The notes beneath the pieces were generated by a model. It saw only the letters and a program-made list of their open reading frames with translations, searched no databases and was not told where the DNA came from. A stretch of DNA of 64,000 nucleotides from Oxalobacteraceae bacterium CAVE-383 (GTDB taxonomy: Bacteria; Pseudomonadota; Gammaproteobacteria; Burkholderiales; Burkholderiaceae_D), in assembly GCA_004134995.1 (NCBI GenBank), contig REGP01000002.1, positions 372,001 to 436,000 of the forward strand, written 5' to 3'. Positions 1-8,696 of this stretch are shown here, one piece after another (the first letter of the stretch is position 1; every line of letters starts with the position of its first letter). The position numbers and the translations under genes are program-made.

Positions 1-2561
1 ATCAGCTTTTGTTCGTAATAGCCATCGCCGAGCCGTTTTTGCATCAACGCCGGATCCATCGCCATGCGGCTCAGCATGTAATCGCTGGAGAGATAGTTCT
101 TGTAATTGGTGAAGGCGGGATCGGTTTCGATCAAATAGCCCAGCCCGGATTCGGGGTGGTAGATGAACAATGCACTGTCCGGCAGTACCAGACCGGGCAG
201 GACACCATCGGCGCCGGGGACAGGCGTTGGAACGCCGCTCCCCGTATCGGGCGAAACGGCGGCATCGGGGGCAATCTGCATCGGACTGTCGCGTCGCACC
301 GCGGCCGGCCGATAGGCGACCTGGTCGTCCCAGACCCGTTCGCGCTTGCGCCTGATTCCGCCGCGCCATACGGTGGAAGTATGCTGCGCGGTGCCGGCGT
401 CTGTCGTGATCGCAACGCCTGGCGCTTGATTGTTGGTCAGGCTGTCGAGCGCACCGCTCAGGGCGCCGCCGACCGTGATGCGGCTATTGTCGTTGACGAT
501 ATTGCCGGTGACGGCCAGGTCGCCGCCAGCCACGATTTCGCCCGGCCTGGATTCGGTAATGAAGGTTTGCGAGACATGCCGCTTGTAGCGATAAATAGTG
601 TAGTTCTGGCCCGAGCTGCCGTCCGGCATGAACAGGCAGTCGAAACTGTTCGGTTCGCAATGGCCTTGCCGCACCTGGCTTGCGTCCCAGCGCTGCGGGC
701 TGCCGTCGAGCTGGTATTCCACGACATCGGCAACCGAAACATTGCGCTGCTCGGTCTGGAAATGATTGTTCTGGTTGACGATATTGCTGGCCGCCAGTTG
801 CATGCCGCCTTCGGATTCGATGCGCGCCGATTGATTCTGGATCTGGTCCGCCGTGCCGGTGGCGCGATCGTTGCCATCCAGCGCGCGGCCTATCGCCATA
901 TTGCCCGCGCTATACAGTTGCGCACCCTCCAGATTGAATGTGTCGACGGCGCCGATATCGAGATCGCCGCGCGAGGCGATCACGCCGGCCCGGCCATTTG
1001 CGGTATCGGTGGTATTGGCCAGCGTGGCGGCGGCGATTGCGATGCGGTCGCCGTAGATGCGAGCGGTATTCGTGATGTCGCCGCTGGCATGGATGATGGT
1101 ATCCGCCGCGTTGATCAGGCCCGCATCCCGGTTATCCAGGCCGTCGACGTTCAAGTGCAGCGCCTGCGCCGCTTCCAGCCCGCCGAAGTTGGTCAATTTA
1201 CCGGTCGTCGTGAAGTTGAGATCGCCGCTGGCGGCGATCAGGTTGCCGGCGCTGTTGGTGTAATCGCCTTGCAGGGAAATGGTGGCGTCCGTACCGGCCA
1301 TGATCTTGCCTTCGCCGGAAAGCGTCGCGGCCTGAATGGCGAGCTTCGACTTGCTGTTGACGACGCCGCCATCATTATCGAGCGTGCCGGCGCCGCTGAG
1401 CGCGACATCGCCCAACGCAGACAGCGTGCCGCTGTTGGCGATGCGTCCGGTGCTGTCGATGGCCAGCGCCTGCTCGCTGTACAAGGTGCCGCTGTTGCTG
1501 ACTTCATCGCCGCCATGAATGGCCAAGCTGCCGCTGGCGCTGGTTTTGCCCTTGAGAGTGATTTTTCCGCGACTGTCGATTTGCAAATCGCCGGCCTGGG
1601 CGGCGATATTGCCCAGGCTGGCCACGCCGACGCCGGCTTCGGTGCCGACCAGCCGGATCTTGTTCGCATACATCCCGCCCAGTTGCGCGATGTCGATGCC
1701 GACGGTCGGCTTGGCGCCGTCGCCCGCGATGATCTGCACGCCGAGATCGGCGTAGCGAACCTGGTTGGCGCCGGTGATGGCGTTCAGCCGATCGGCCCAG
1801 ATATCGCCATTGACCTGCACACTGCGGGCGATCAAATCCAGTTGTTCGATATTACCGCCGTTCAACGCGTTGATCGCGATATCGCCCCGAGTTATGCGAA
1901 ACGCTTCCAGGCTGCCGTTGCCGCCGAACACCGGGGCGCCGGTGGTCAGCACGCCGCGGGTGGTATTGATGAAGCCGCAGCCGGCGCAGCTGATGCCGTT
2001 CGGATTGGCGATGATCACTTCGGCGCGCTGGCCGGCGACTTCGATATAGCCGTTCAACTGGCTGCGGTCGGTGCCGGTGACTTCATTGAGGATGATGCGC
2101 GCCGCATTGCCGGGAACCAGATTCGGATTGCCGCCGATAAAGCCGCCTTGCTGCGTCTGTATGGCGGCCGTGGCGTTATTCAGGATGGCGCCGCCCGGGT
2201 CGACATTGAATTGCTGATATTTATTGTGGGACATGCCCCCCGCATCCGGCGTGACGATCTGCACGACCGGCAATCCGTTGGCCGATTGATCGATGACGGG
2301 ACGCTGCCCACCCGCATTCGGATCGGCGACAATCTGCGCCTGGACCACCGCGACCGCGCCGAACAGGGCGGCGATCGCCACGCCGAGATGCATTAGTTTC
2401 ATCGACGGCATAAACGAAATCAACTGCGTCGCCGTCTTCACGCCCGCTGCGTTGCGGGCAGGGCTGTCTGCCGTGCTGCCGCGCCCTGAAACGGTTTCGG
2501 CAACCGCCATCATCTGACGGCGCTTCCGATTGAAGATGACGCGATAGGCATGCTTGTTCAT
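1..2561 (-). CDS. FHA-like two-partner secretion adhesin (TpsA), 5' part
   Basis: The first 853 codons of a filamentous-haemagglutinin-type exoprotein, cut by the left window edge. It would be exported by Sec and then by the TpsB pore encoded just upstream, to act as a surface adhesin or contact-dependent effector. Residues 1-22 (MNKHAYRVIFNRKRRQMMAV) are an extended signal peptide region; a hydrophobic signal core lies at about 56-75. The TPS secretion domain follows at about 77-330, with the typical motifs SHNKYQQFNV near 111 and NPNGI near 186. Near the window edge (plus positions 50-180) the frame encodes LIETDPAFTNY and LSSDYML, a conserved block of large FHA/haemagglutinin proteins. The frame has no stop down to position 3. 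The C-terminal end, which would decide adhesin versus CdiA-type toxin, is not visible. Confidence 0.93.
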   Translation of the reverse strand, partial: MNKHAYRVIFNRKRRQMMAVAETVSGRGSTADSPARNAAGVKTATQLISFMPSMKLMHLGVAIAALFGAVAVVQAQIVADPNAGGQRPVIDQSANGLPVVQIVTPDAGGMSHNKYQQFNVDPGGAILNNATAAIQTQQGGFIGGNPNLVPGNAARIILNEVTGTDRSQLNGYIEVAGQRAEVIIANPNGISCAGCGFINTTRGVLTTGAPVFGGNGSLEAFRITRGDIAINALNGGNIEQLDLIARSVQVNGDIWADRLNAITGANQVRYADLGVQIIAGDGAKPTVGIDIAQLGGMYANKIRLVGTEAGVGVASLGNIAAQAGDLQIDSRGKITLKGKTSASGSLAIHGGDEVSNSGTLYSEQALAIDSTGRIANSGTLSALGDVALSGAGTLDNDGGVVNSKSKLAIQAATLSGEGKIMAGTDATISLQGDYTNSAGNLIAASGDLNFTTTGKLTNFGGLEAAQALHLNVDGLDNRDAGLINAADTIIHASGDITNTARIYGDRIAIAAATLANTTDTANGRAGVIASRGDLDIGAVDTFNLEGAQLYSAGNMAIGRALDGNDRATGTADQIQNQSARIESEGGMQLAASNIVNQNNHFQTEQRNVSVADVVEYQLDGSPQRWDASQVRQGHCEPNSFDCLFMPDGSSGQNYTIYRYKRHVSQTFITESRPGEIVAGGDLAVTGNIVNDNSRITVGGALSGALDSLTNNQAPGVAITTDAGTAQHTSTVWRGGIRRKRERVWDDQVAYRPAAVRRDSPMQIAPDAAVSPDTGSGVPTPVPGADGVLPGLVLPDSALFIYHPESGLGYLIETDPAFTNYKNYLSSDYMLSRMAMDPALMQKRLGDGYYEQKL

Positions 2562-2581
2562 GATGAATCCCGACTAAAAAA

Positions 2582-4354
2582 TTAATATTGATAGCTCAGG
2601 CGAATGCCGATCGCTGGGGTTGCCGTATGGAGTTCCTTAGGTTTATAGAGCGGCCAGCTGGAGAACACGTCGTAACGCATACCGCCCCAGCCGCCGCGCA
2701 GGCCCAAAGCCGCGCCTGCCAATTTGTTGCCGAGCAGGTCTTTGACGCTGGGGCCGTAGACCTTGCCGAAGTCGATGCCGGCGTATGCCGATTGCCCGCT
2801 TCGCATTAGCGGCATGTCGAGTTCATTGCGGATAAAAAATCCGCGTTCGGCCGAGAGCGCCAGTTCGCCGTCGAAGCCGCGCACTGTGTAGCGGTTGCCG
2901 ATGCTGAACTGATCGCTCAGGTAAAGCCGCGAATGGGTGGTTTGGCCGCGCAAGGTGCCGATATAAGTCAGCGGCTGATTGGCGATTCGCAGCGGAGCCA
3001 CCAGCGTGGCGTCGATGCTTTGCAAGGAATAGCGGAAGGTGCTGGAAGTTGGTGTGCGCGGCTTGTAATCTTCCTGGGCGTCGAACCAGGAAACGCCCCA
3101 GCGATTTGCCAGCGTGATATCCAATTGGGCGCCGCCGAAGTAATGCTTGTGCATCCAGGCCAGTTGCGCGGATGTGGTATTGCGCTTTTGCGTATCCATT
3201 TCCGTGGTGTTGATATAGGCATTGCCCCAACGCTTTCCGAGCTTGAATTGCCAACTGTTTTTTTGGAACCGGTCGCGTTGGAATAGATGGGCGATATCGA
3301 ATTCGAGATTGCGCGACTTCCCGCTGGAAACGAAATCCACGTATGAGGCAATGCGCTGGTGATAGCTATAATCGCTGGCCGACACGGCGAAATTCCAATA
3401 ACCAACCGGGACGGCGTAGTAGATGCTGCGCCCGTTGGTGCCGCGTTGCGTACCCCTGCGGTCGGCATCGGTGCTGATGCCGATATTGAGCATATCGGAA
3501 AGGCCGAGGGGATTATCCAGCGCGAAGCTGAGGCCGCTTTGCCATTGGCCGGTGCCTTTGGCGCCGCTGTCGTCGAGATTCACGAACAGTTTCCAGGGCT
3601 TGGCGCGCCTGATGCCGATGACGATATCGCTTTGGCCCGGCGCATCGCCGGGAACGATCTGCATGTCGACATCCTGGCTGGGAATGCGCTTCATCTGTTC
3701 CAGGCCCTGCTCCAGATCGCGCAGATTGAGCAGATCGCCTGCCTTGGCCGGAAAAGCGTTGCGCCAGGTGCCGTAAAGTGCGGGATCGGCAAATCGGATT
3801 GCATGGATCATGCCGGGCACCAGCGTCAGTTTCAACGTGCCTCCGGCCAGATCCTGTTCGGGAATGCCGATACGCGTGGTGCTGTAGCCACGCGCCAGAA
3901 TCAGCCTGGTCAGGCGCTGCACGATCTTGTGCAGACCGCGCATGCCGATGCAGGCGCCGGCATGGCGATCGAGGTAATCCTGGGCGAAGCGGAAGGGATC
4001 GAGCGGCAATGCGCTGGCGCCGGCCGCTTGCATGGCTGGCGGTAGTTGGCCGGGTACTTCGAGAATCAATTGGCGAATGGCAAAGCAGGGCGATTCGGCC
4101 GGCAGCGCTGCTTCCTCCGCGTTACTCAATGCGGATTCACTCGCAGGGACAGTGCTTTGCAGATCGACATTGGGTTTCTGAAGCTGGCGCTGGCGTTCCT
4201 GCGCTTCGGCTTGGCTGCGGTGGCGTTGTTCTTCGCCACCGAAAGTTTGCAGTACCTCCGCATTGATCGGCGCGATCGCGCTATTCAGTAACAGGATAAG
4301 AATTAAAGATCGTACAAGTGCTGCCGGCGGGGTGCACACAATAAGGCGTGCCAT
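2582..4354 (-). CDS. TpsB/FhaC-type two-partner secretion outer-membrane transporter
   Basis: Outer-membrane pore of the Omp85 superfamily that recognises the TPS domain of the adjacent exoprotein and secretes it. 590 residues, normal for FhaC/ShlB. Signal peptide 1-32, then a Q/R-rich helical stretch at about 41-66 like the FhaC H1 plug helix. Two POTRA domains follow (about 90-165 and 175-250), then a 16-strand beta-barrel from about 251 to the aromatic C-terminus (SYQY). The conserved VRGF tetrad of loop L6 is at 491-494. The gene lies 20 bp upstream of the TpsA gene in the same direction, the usual fhaC-fhaB type operon. The family assignment is firm; the specific partner is inferred from adjacency. 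Confidence 0.95.
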   Translation of the reverse strand: MARLIVCTPPAALVRSLILILLLNSAIAPINAEVLQTFGGEEQRHRSQAEAQERQRQLQKPNVDLQSTVPASESALSNAEEAALPAESPCFAIRQLILEVPGQLPPAMQAAGASALPLDPFRFAQDYLDRHAGACIGMRGLHKIVQRLTRLILARGYSTTRIGIPEQDLAGGTLKLTLVPGMIHAIRFADPALYGTWRNAFPAKAGDLLNLRDLEQGLEQMKRIPSQDVDMQIVPGDAPGQSDIVIGIRRAKPWKLFVNLDDSGAKGTGQWQSGLSFALDNPLGLSDMLNIGISTDADRRGTQRGTNGRSIYYAVPVGYWNFAVSASDYSYHQRIASYVDFVSSGKSRNLEFDIAHLFQRDRFQKNSWQFKLGKRWGNAYINTTEMDTQKRNTTSAQLAWMHKHYFGGAQLDITLANRWGVSWFDAQEDYKPRTPTSSTFRYSLQSIDATLVAPLRIANQPLTYIGTLRGQTTHSRLYLSDQFSIGNRYTVRGFDGELALSAERGFFIRNELDMPLMRSGQSAYAGIDFGKVYGPSVKDLLGNKLAGAALGLRGGWGGMRYDVFSSWPLYKPKELHTATPAIGIRLSYQY

Positions 4355-4887
4355 GCTTTGCTTTCGTGCTCAAACGAGAAGCGGATTCTAGCGATTAATT
4401 TTGTGCGCTGACACCGCGCTTGAATGAACAGTCATAACCGTGATTTGAAACAAATCGTGGCTATTTAAGACGCCTAGTTTTGATGGGATCGCCGGTAACG
4501 GCGTAGTGGCGGGGGCTGAGGATGGATTGCAGGTTGCGGCAGTAAGTTGCTCACTTCGGACTGCTTAAGAATATGACATTCCGGTCTTTGCAAAATGTGA
4601 CAGGAGATTTGCTGCGGGACGAAAACGGAATCGCTGCTCAGATGGGGCGGCGTGACATGCCGACGCATAGGTTTATTCTCAATTTTGACTGTCCGTGAAT
4701 TAAAAATTCGCTTCCGCTACTAGTGCGGCCCCATCAACGCAACGATTGGCTTCTCATATAATCTATCCGGCCATTGTTTCTCAAAATATAGCGCGATACA
4801 CTTTTGTCCGGTGCTGAACACACTCTAACAGCGGTAATACTCGTCCGACATTCGTGTTTATATCTATACGATCTAGCAGGAATCTCT
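4355..4887. other. 533-bp non-coding stretch
   Basis: Apart from the candidate tpsB promoter I see no supported gene. Short open frames here lack ribosome sites and resemble nothing recognised. The part at 4480-4680 is GC-richer than its surroundings and contains two TGACAT sequences, so it may be a worn mobile-element remnant, but I cannot name it. Confidence 0.4.
4385..4456 (-). promoter_or_regulatory. Possible promoter and palindrome upstream of tpsB
   Basis: On the minus strand a TAGAAT hexamer (4385-4390) lies about 30 bp before the tpsB start. Further upstream is the perfect palindrome GATTTG-AAA-CAAATC (4442-4456), a plausible operator. There is no convincing -35 box, so this is only a candidate. 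Confidence 0.3.
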
Positions 4888-5157
4888 ATGTCTTCATCTC
4901 CCCGTGTTAAAGCTCCCGTTTTCCGTCTTGTTCCTGCCATTACGAAACCATTAAGTCGTAATGGTTGCGAAGTGATTTCCAAATTGAAAAAAGCGCTGGT
5001 TACCGCGCAATCCGGAGATGCTGTCGGCGCACTTATCGTTACAGTGGATAAGGATGGTTATTGGCGCACCGATCTTGCTGGTCAAATGATGTATGACCGA
5101 GGAATTCTCTGTCAGATTGGCGTCCGTCTTTTAAATATTAATATGGCGCCTGAATAA
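4888..5157 (+). CDS. Small conserved-type hypothetical protein (89 aa)
   Basis: Soluble-looking 89-residue protein of unknown function. The start at 4888 is chosen because AGCAGGAATCT precedes that ATG at good spacing; a longer frame from 4804 has no ribosome site. The sequence has a basic N-terminal half and then a compact GALIVTVDKDGYWRTDLAG stretch that looks like a beta-hairpin core. Short proteins of this style with a repeated xGxxxV core occur in Burkholderiales genomes and prophages, but I do not recognise a named family. It is the only plus-strand gene in this AT-rich block. Confidence 0.55.
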   Translation: MSSSPRVKAPVFRLVPAITKPLSRNGCEVISKLKKALVTAQSGDAVGALIVTVDKDGYWRTDLAGQMMYDRGILCQIGVRLLNINMAPE

Positions 5158-5376
5158 GCAATTATTGATTGTGGCCGGCCAGATTTGGTTTGATGATTAA
5201 GAGGCCGTCAATTAGATGGTACGGCACTCGATAAATCCATTTTTACTCGAATCTGTGAGTCGAAGTCCGTGATTTTCTTGGCACACTCTACTTTGCCCCA
5301 CCAACGATCAATTATGTAAGTGTCAATTGGGTCGCGGTATCGGTTTAAGTTGCCACCGAAATGATTATCCGGACGT

Positions 5377-5703
5377 TTATTTTTTTCGCAGCCATTTTAT
5401 AAATCTAAAAATCAATGCGCAAAGGCCAATAAACAAAGCGATCAAAAGCGTTGAAGACGGCGAATAACTCCACCAGAAGAAAGTGCCGGGTCTAAAAGGA
5501 TTTGAATTAATTCCGTGGTTTTCCGTTTGACCTAAGCTACCGTTAGGCGCGGATATGTTTCCTGGCTGAGTATTTTTCTTCCAGGCCGTATCTGATAGGA
5601 CATGAAAAGAATGACCTTCTGAGTGACCGTGCCCGCTTTCGATCGCTGCACATGTGCTCGAAAAGCATATAGCCAAGAATATTGTGCTAATTATTTTTCG
5701 CAT
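5377..5703 (-). CDS. Small exported membrane-anchored hypothetical protein (108 aa)
   Basis: A 108-residue protein with an N-terminal signal peptide (about 1-19, ending near CAAIES). It has a His/Gly-rich segment just after it (HGHSEGHSFH, near residue 24) and one C-terminal transmembrane helix (about 84-102) followed by a basic tail (RFIKWLRKK). This architecture, with a signal peptide, a short extracytoplasmic part and a basic stop-transfer tail, resembles small sorted or membrane-anchored proteins. There is no LPxTG or PEP-CTERM-type motif I can defend. AGGCGG precedes the ATG. The function is unknown; the His cluster could bind metal, which is speculation. Confidence 0.5.
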   Translation of the reverse strand: MRKIISTIFLAICFSSTCAAIESGHGHSEGHSFHVLSDTAWKKNTQPGNISAPNGSLGQTENHGINSNPFRPGTFFWWSYSPSSTLLIALFIGLCALIFRFIKWLRKK

Positions 5704-5812
5704 CGATTAGCCGCCTAGATTCTACTAAATATAGAAATTTTTGAAGTCAGCTTCGGGCCGGAAGCTGACACCGTCGTTCCGACGACTCGAGAGGCATTCA
5801 TCTATGTTATTT

Positions 5813-6868
5813 TCATCGAACCTTATTGCGGGCATCGTCTGCCAGGAATTCTTGAATATCCTTCCAAGGGATTAACACCTCAGGCCAACCCGCCGCATAA
5901 GCAGCTACTTCGTACTGCATGAACCGAATCTTTAAGCCCTCATTCACGAATATCCACCGCTCCGGCTTCAAGGCTGATTTTGCCGCGTAATCCATAAAGC
6001 TGTCTAGATGCCCGCTGCCATACTCCTCCTCATCATCCCAATCCCATCCTGATTCTTTTGATATGTTTTCAAAGCAAAGCCATTGAATGATTATTTGCCA
6101 TGACTTTGAGGGATCGAATATGTCATCAGCACGTAATTGTCGCTGTTCCTTCAGTAGCCAACGGGACATCGTGGCTCCGGCTTCGCCGTGAGCGGCACCA
6201 TGACCGTAAAATCCGTCTTGCGTTTCGATAGAAAGCATGCGAGGCGAAACTTTAAGTATTTGGTAATCCGCCCAATTGTCGGTGTCGTTTTCTCCAGTGC
6301 GTGAGCCCTGATTTCGAAAATCTACATAAGTCTTGTTGAATTCGGTTTTGAGAGGCGAATCTAATCCCTCCATTGCTGGATAGCCAATCTGCAAAGTGGC
6401 ATAACCTGTATCGTGGCCGGAATAATCGCCTTCTTCAGACGAACGCTGTGCCGCGTACCGGTCTGTGCGAAATATTGTGTATGGCCCGATATTGAAAATT
6501 GCTTTACTCAATTGACGTTTCCGCCCATCCAATTTTTCAGCAAGGCAAAACGCGGTCTCATCTCTCAACTGCGCAGGAAGGTTACGGCGATCGCATACCG
6601 TAGTAACGAATTTCAACCATGCCTGTTGGCTATTTTGAAAGGATTTTCGCCCCTCCATTGAAAGCTTCTTTAACGAAGATTTGTAAAGGGATAAGAGCTC
6701 TGAATTTGATTTGGAAAACTCGGCGTTGCGGCAGACCTGGGTATCGATATAACTTTTACCGGCCACGCAATTGAAGACGGGCCTTGATTCAGCAAATGCA
6801 CTTTGCCAAATTATCGATAACCCGACATAAGTCGAGAAAAATGTGATGCCTCTTAAAAGGCGATTCAT
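5813..6868 (-). CDS. LprI-like domain plus DUF3298/RsiV-like exported protein
   Basis: 351-residue exported protein. It has a signal peptide (about 1-27, ending SAFAES) and then a lysozyme-inhibitor LprI N-terminal (DUF1311-type) domain at about 30-125. That domain's Cys pattern CVAGKS...VCR...VCDRR...FCLAE and SQQAWLKFVTTVCD stretch are typical. The C-terminal part (about 130-345) resembles DUF3298/RsiV-type domains, ending with YEVAAYAAGWPEVLIPW. LprI-type domains inhibit or bind lysozyme in some bacteria, and RsiV binds lysozyme in Bacillus, so a periplasmic role in muramidase protection is a reasonable inference but unproven. GGGGATAG precedes the start. Confidence 0.75.
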   Translation of the reverse strand: MNRLLRGITFFSTYVGLSIIWQSAFAESRPVFNCVAGKSYIDTQVCRNAEFSKSNSELLSLYKSSLKKLSMEGRKSFQNSQQAWLKFVTTVCDRRNLPAQLRDETAFCLAEKLDGRKRQLSKAIFNIGPYTIFRTDRYAAQRSSEEGDYSGHDTGYATLQIGYPAMEGLDSPLKTEFNKTYVDFRNQGSRTGENDTDNWADYQILKVSPRMLSIETQDGFYGHGAAHGEAGATMSRWLLKEQRQLRADDIFDPSKSWQIIIQWLCFENISKESGWDWDDEEEYGSGHLDSFMDYAAKSALKPERWIFVNEGLKIRFMQYEVAAYAAGWPEVLIPWKDIQEFLADDARNKVR

Positions 6869-7231
6869 CTATCTATCCCCGGATTTGTTTGTCAACTTTA
6901 GTATTTATTATCAATCTGTGATCTTGAGTGATACGTCAAACGCAAATTTTTTATCTGCGGAAAATACAAATCCGATCTTTTAAATCTGAGCTTTGGTGGC
7001 ATGTTAACTGCCTAAGGTTCGATCTGCCGGCAATTGGTCGTCAACTTGATTCTTCCATGCAATCCCTCTATTTATTGAGAGACTATGTCGACCCTCGTTA
7101 TTTTTTTGGAATGGGTAAGGTATTTGTTTATTTTTTTGATACTTGTGGATTCTGTCCGCTATCTGGCCGATAGCGGATATCTTATTATCAATTCTGCTCT
7201 AACGTAAGCTTTGCGCGACTGTATATATCAC
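6869..7231. other. 363-bp AT-rich gap
   Basis: No supported gene. It presumably contains the promoter of the leftward LprI-like gene near 6870-6960. It also has a strong hairpin at 7155-7177 just downstream of the lipoprotein gene that ends at 7232. Confidence 0.5.
7155..7177. terminator. Perfect 9-bp hairpin downstream of lipoprotein gene
   Basis: TCCGCTATC - TGGCC - GATAGCGGA is a perfect inverted repeat. It lies 55-77 bp past the stop of the minus-strand lipoprotein gene. Only a short T-rich tail is present on either side, so it may be a weak terminator or an mRNA-stabilising hairpin. A related but imperfect sequence (TCCGCTTCTGGCCGATACCG) occurs near 8646. Confidence 0.4.
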
Positions 7232-7768
7232 TTAATCCGCCGAACAATTAGTCAATAATCCATCCGATTTCATCTTATTGAACAACGCAGTAACCAGTGA
7301 TCCTGCTCTTTCTTCTAAGCCCCCCGATTGATTCCGAATATCGAAGTCAACATTGGCTCGCCATACTAATTTATTGGAGGCGGCCTCCTGCAAGCGAACG
7401 TCATAAGTCGATTTAATTTGCTCCATACTCTGGATAGTTCCTCTGCTTCGATTGATGACCATAATAGTATCGGCCTGGAAGGTCTTAGCTCTTTCTTCGT
7501 AGTCGTCGTTGAGTCGAACTTCCCCCCTGTACGCAATTTGAACGTTGACGCCACAGCTGTTCATTATTTGCGTCATTTTTGACTCGAACAATTGGCGAAA
7601 TTTTCCCCCGAAATCTGTGCCGACCGCACTAACCATAAAAATTCTTTTAGGGGCTGCAGAATATTCTGCATCCTTATTGGAGATTATGTTCGTCGCGGGC
7701 CCACCGCAACCTACAAGAAACATAAAGCCACAAGCAATAACTACCGATTGACAGCCGAGAAATCGCAT
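7232..7768 (-). CDS. Putative lipoprotein, paralogue of the next gene
   Basis: 178-residue lipoprotein. The start at 7768 is preferred because GGGGGAAGCA precedes it; a 10-codon longer frame has no ribosome site. The signal peptide ends in the lipobox LVGC (Cys at about residue 21 of this start). The mature part is about 155 residues of mixed alpha/beta, with a Rossmann-like beginning (KRIFMVSAVGTDFGGKF) and a strand-rich LVWRANVDFDI section. It shares layout and motifs (KRIF, KxxWRAxxxF, C-terminal NKxKxD...C) with the protein encoded at 7825-8391, so the two are tandem paralogues. No named family is recognised. The general fold resembles other periplasmic lipoproteins thought to sense or support envelope assembly, but that is only analogy. 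Confidence 0.65.
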   Translation of the reverse strand: MRFLGCQSVVIACGFMFLVGCGGPATNIISNKDAEYSAAPKRIFMVSAVGTDFGGKFRQLFESKMTQIMNSCGVNVQIAYRGEVRLNDDYEERAKTFQADTIMVINRSRGTIQSMEQIKSTYDVRLQEAASNKLVWRANVDFDIRNQSGGLEERAGSLVTALFNKMKSDGLLTNCSAD

Positions 7769-7824
7769 TGCTTCCCCCTTCTTTTGGACTAATTGCAATG
7801 GAGACTAAGGTGATCCATAAATTG

Positions 7825-8391
7825 TTAAGGTTTAGCCGCGCCCTCTGCTTGATCTGCAATTAACGGACATCCAACGAATACCTTATCTTCTTTCAATTTA
7901 TTTGTGATTCGTATGGCAAAGGCTTCTGCCTGTTTATTCAAGGCTTGATAGAGCGTTCCAGTGCGCTTAAAAGTAGTTTTGGCTCGCCATATCACTTTTT
8001 TAGAATCCGCGTCCACAACTCGGGCATCGTAAGTCGCTTCCCATGTCAAGGTAGCGCTCTTGGTACCGTATTCATGCTTGATGATCATAACTCCATCCGC
8101 ACCAAACGTTTTCATCTCTTCCAAACTATTGTCCTGAAGCGATAAGGCCGAACTATGGTAAAACATGAGTTGGACTTGGCAGGAATTGGCAATATCATTC
8201 ATCTTTGTTTCAAATGGCGTATTGAAATCTTGGTCAAAATCGGCGGCAACATCGTTAAGCACGAAAATCCGCTTCAAAGTTTTTGAATAATTGACGTCTT
8301 TCTGAGAATCGATTTTTATCGTTGCAGCGCACGCCGAAAGCGATAAACAAATTGCGATAACTGCTAAATTTCTAAAATTACAAAACATCAT
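7825..8391 (-). CDS. Putative lipoprotein, paralogue of the preceding gene
   Basis: 188-residue lipoprotein with lipobox LSAC (Cys near residue 21). The mature domain contains KRIFVLNDVAADFDQDF and KKVIWRAKTTF, matching positions of the downstream neighbour, plus a final conserved Cys (VFVGC). AAAAGGGGCA lies directly before two consecutive ATG codons; the second (8388) has the better spacing. It is 56 bp upstream of the other lipoprotein gene in the same direction, so co-transcription is likely. The clear divergence between the two suggests an old duplication. Function unknown. Confidence 0.65.
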   Translation of the reverse strand: MMFCNFRNLAVIAICLSLSACAATIKIDSQKDVNYSKTLKRIFVLNDVAADFDQDFNTPFETKMNDIANSCQVQLMFYHSSALSLQDNSLEEMKTFGADGVMIIKHEYGTKSATLTWEATYDARVVDADSKKVIWRAKTTFKRTGTLYQALNKQAEAFAIRITNKLKEDKVFVGCPLIADQAEGAAKP

Positions 8392-8696
8392 TGCCCCTTT
8401 TATTTGTATTTTGTTTGAGAGCCGACCTCAATACTAACTTGAAAATATTTTAATGAACCGGTCCGTTGAGCCAATCAAACGTTTCTTTGACTTCGCATCT
8501 TCAATCCCATTTTTATGCTTACAGCATATTCATTGCTGGATTTTTTTGAAGATGTTAAACAGCCTTGAGAGGTTTTGCAAAGAATAAATGCAAGCGTCAG
8601 AATTGGACAGAAATCACAATCTTTGAAATGCCACTCTTATGAATGTCCGCTTCTGGCCGATACCGAACCTATCCCCAACCCCAACGCCCACCCATC
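8392..8696. other. 305-bp gap, AT-rich
   Basis: No gene seen. It should carry the promoter of the two leftward lipoprotein genes (AT-rich 8400-8460). Nothing else stands out apart from the partial similarity of 8640-8665 to the hairpin at 7155. Confidence 0.4.

Noticed and set aside
9..2396. 795-codon plus-strand open frame
   Set aside because: It is the exact codon-for-codon complement of the FHA-like adhesin gene on the minus strand; its product has no recognisable domain.
4474..4668. 64-codon minus-strand frame upstream of tpsB
   Set aside because: Composition is Pro/His/Arg-rich without structure and there is no ribosome site; left as non-coding.
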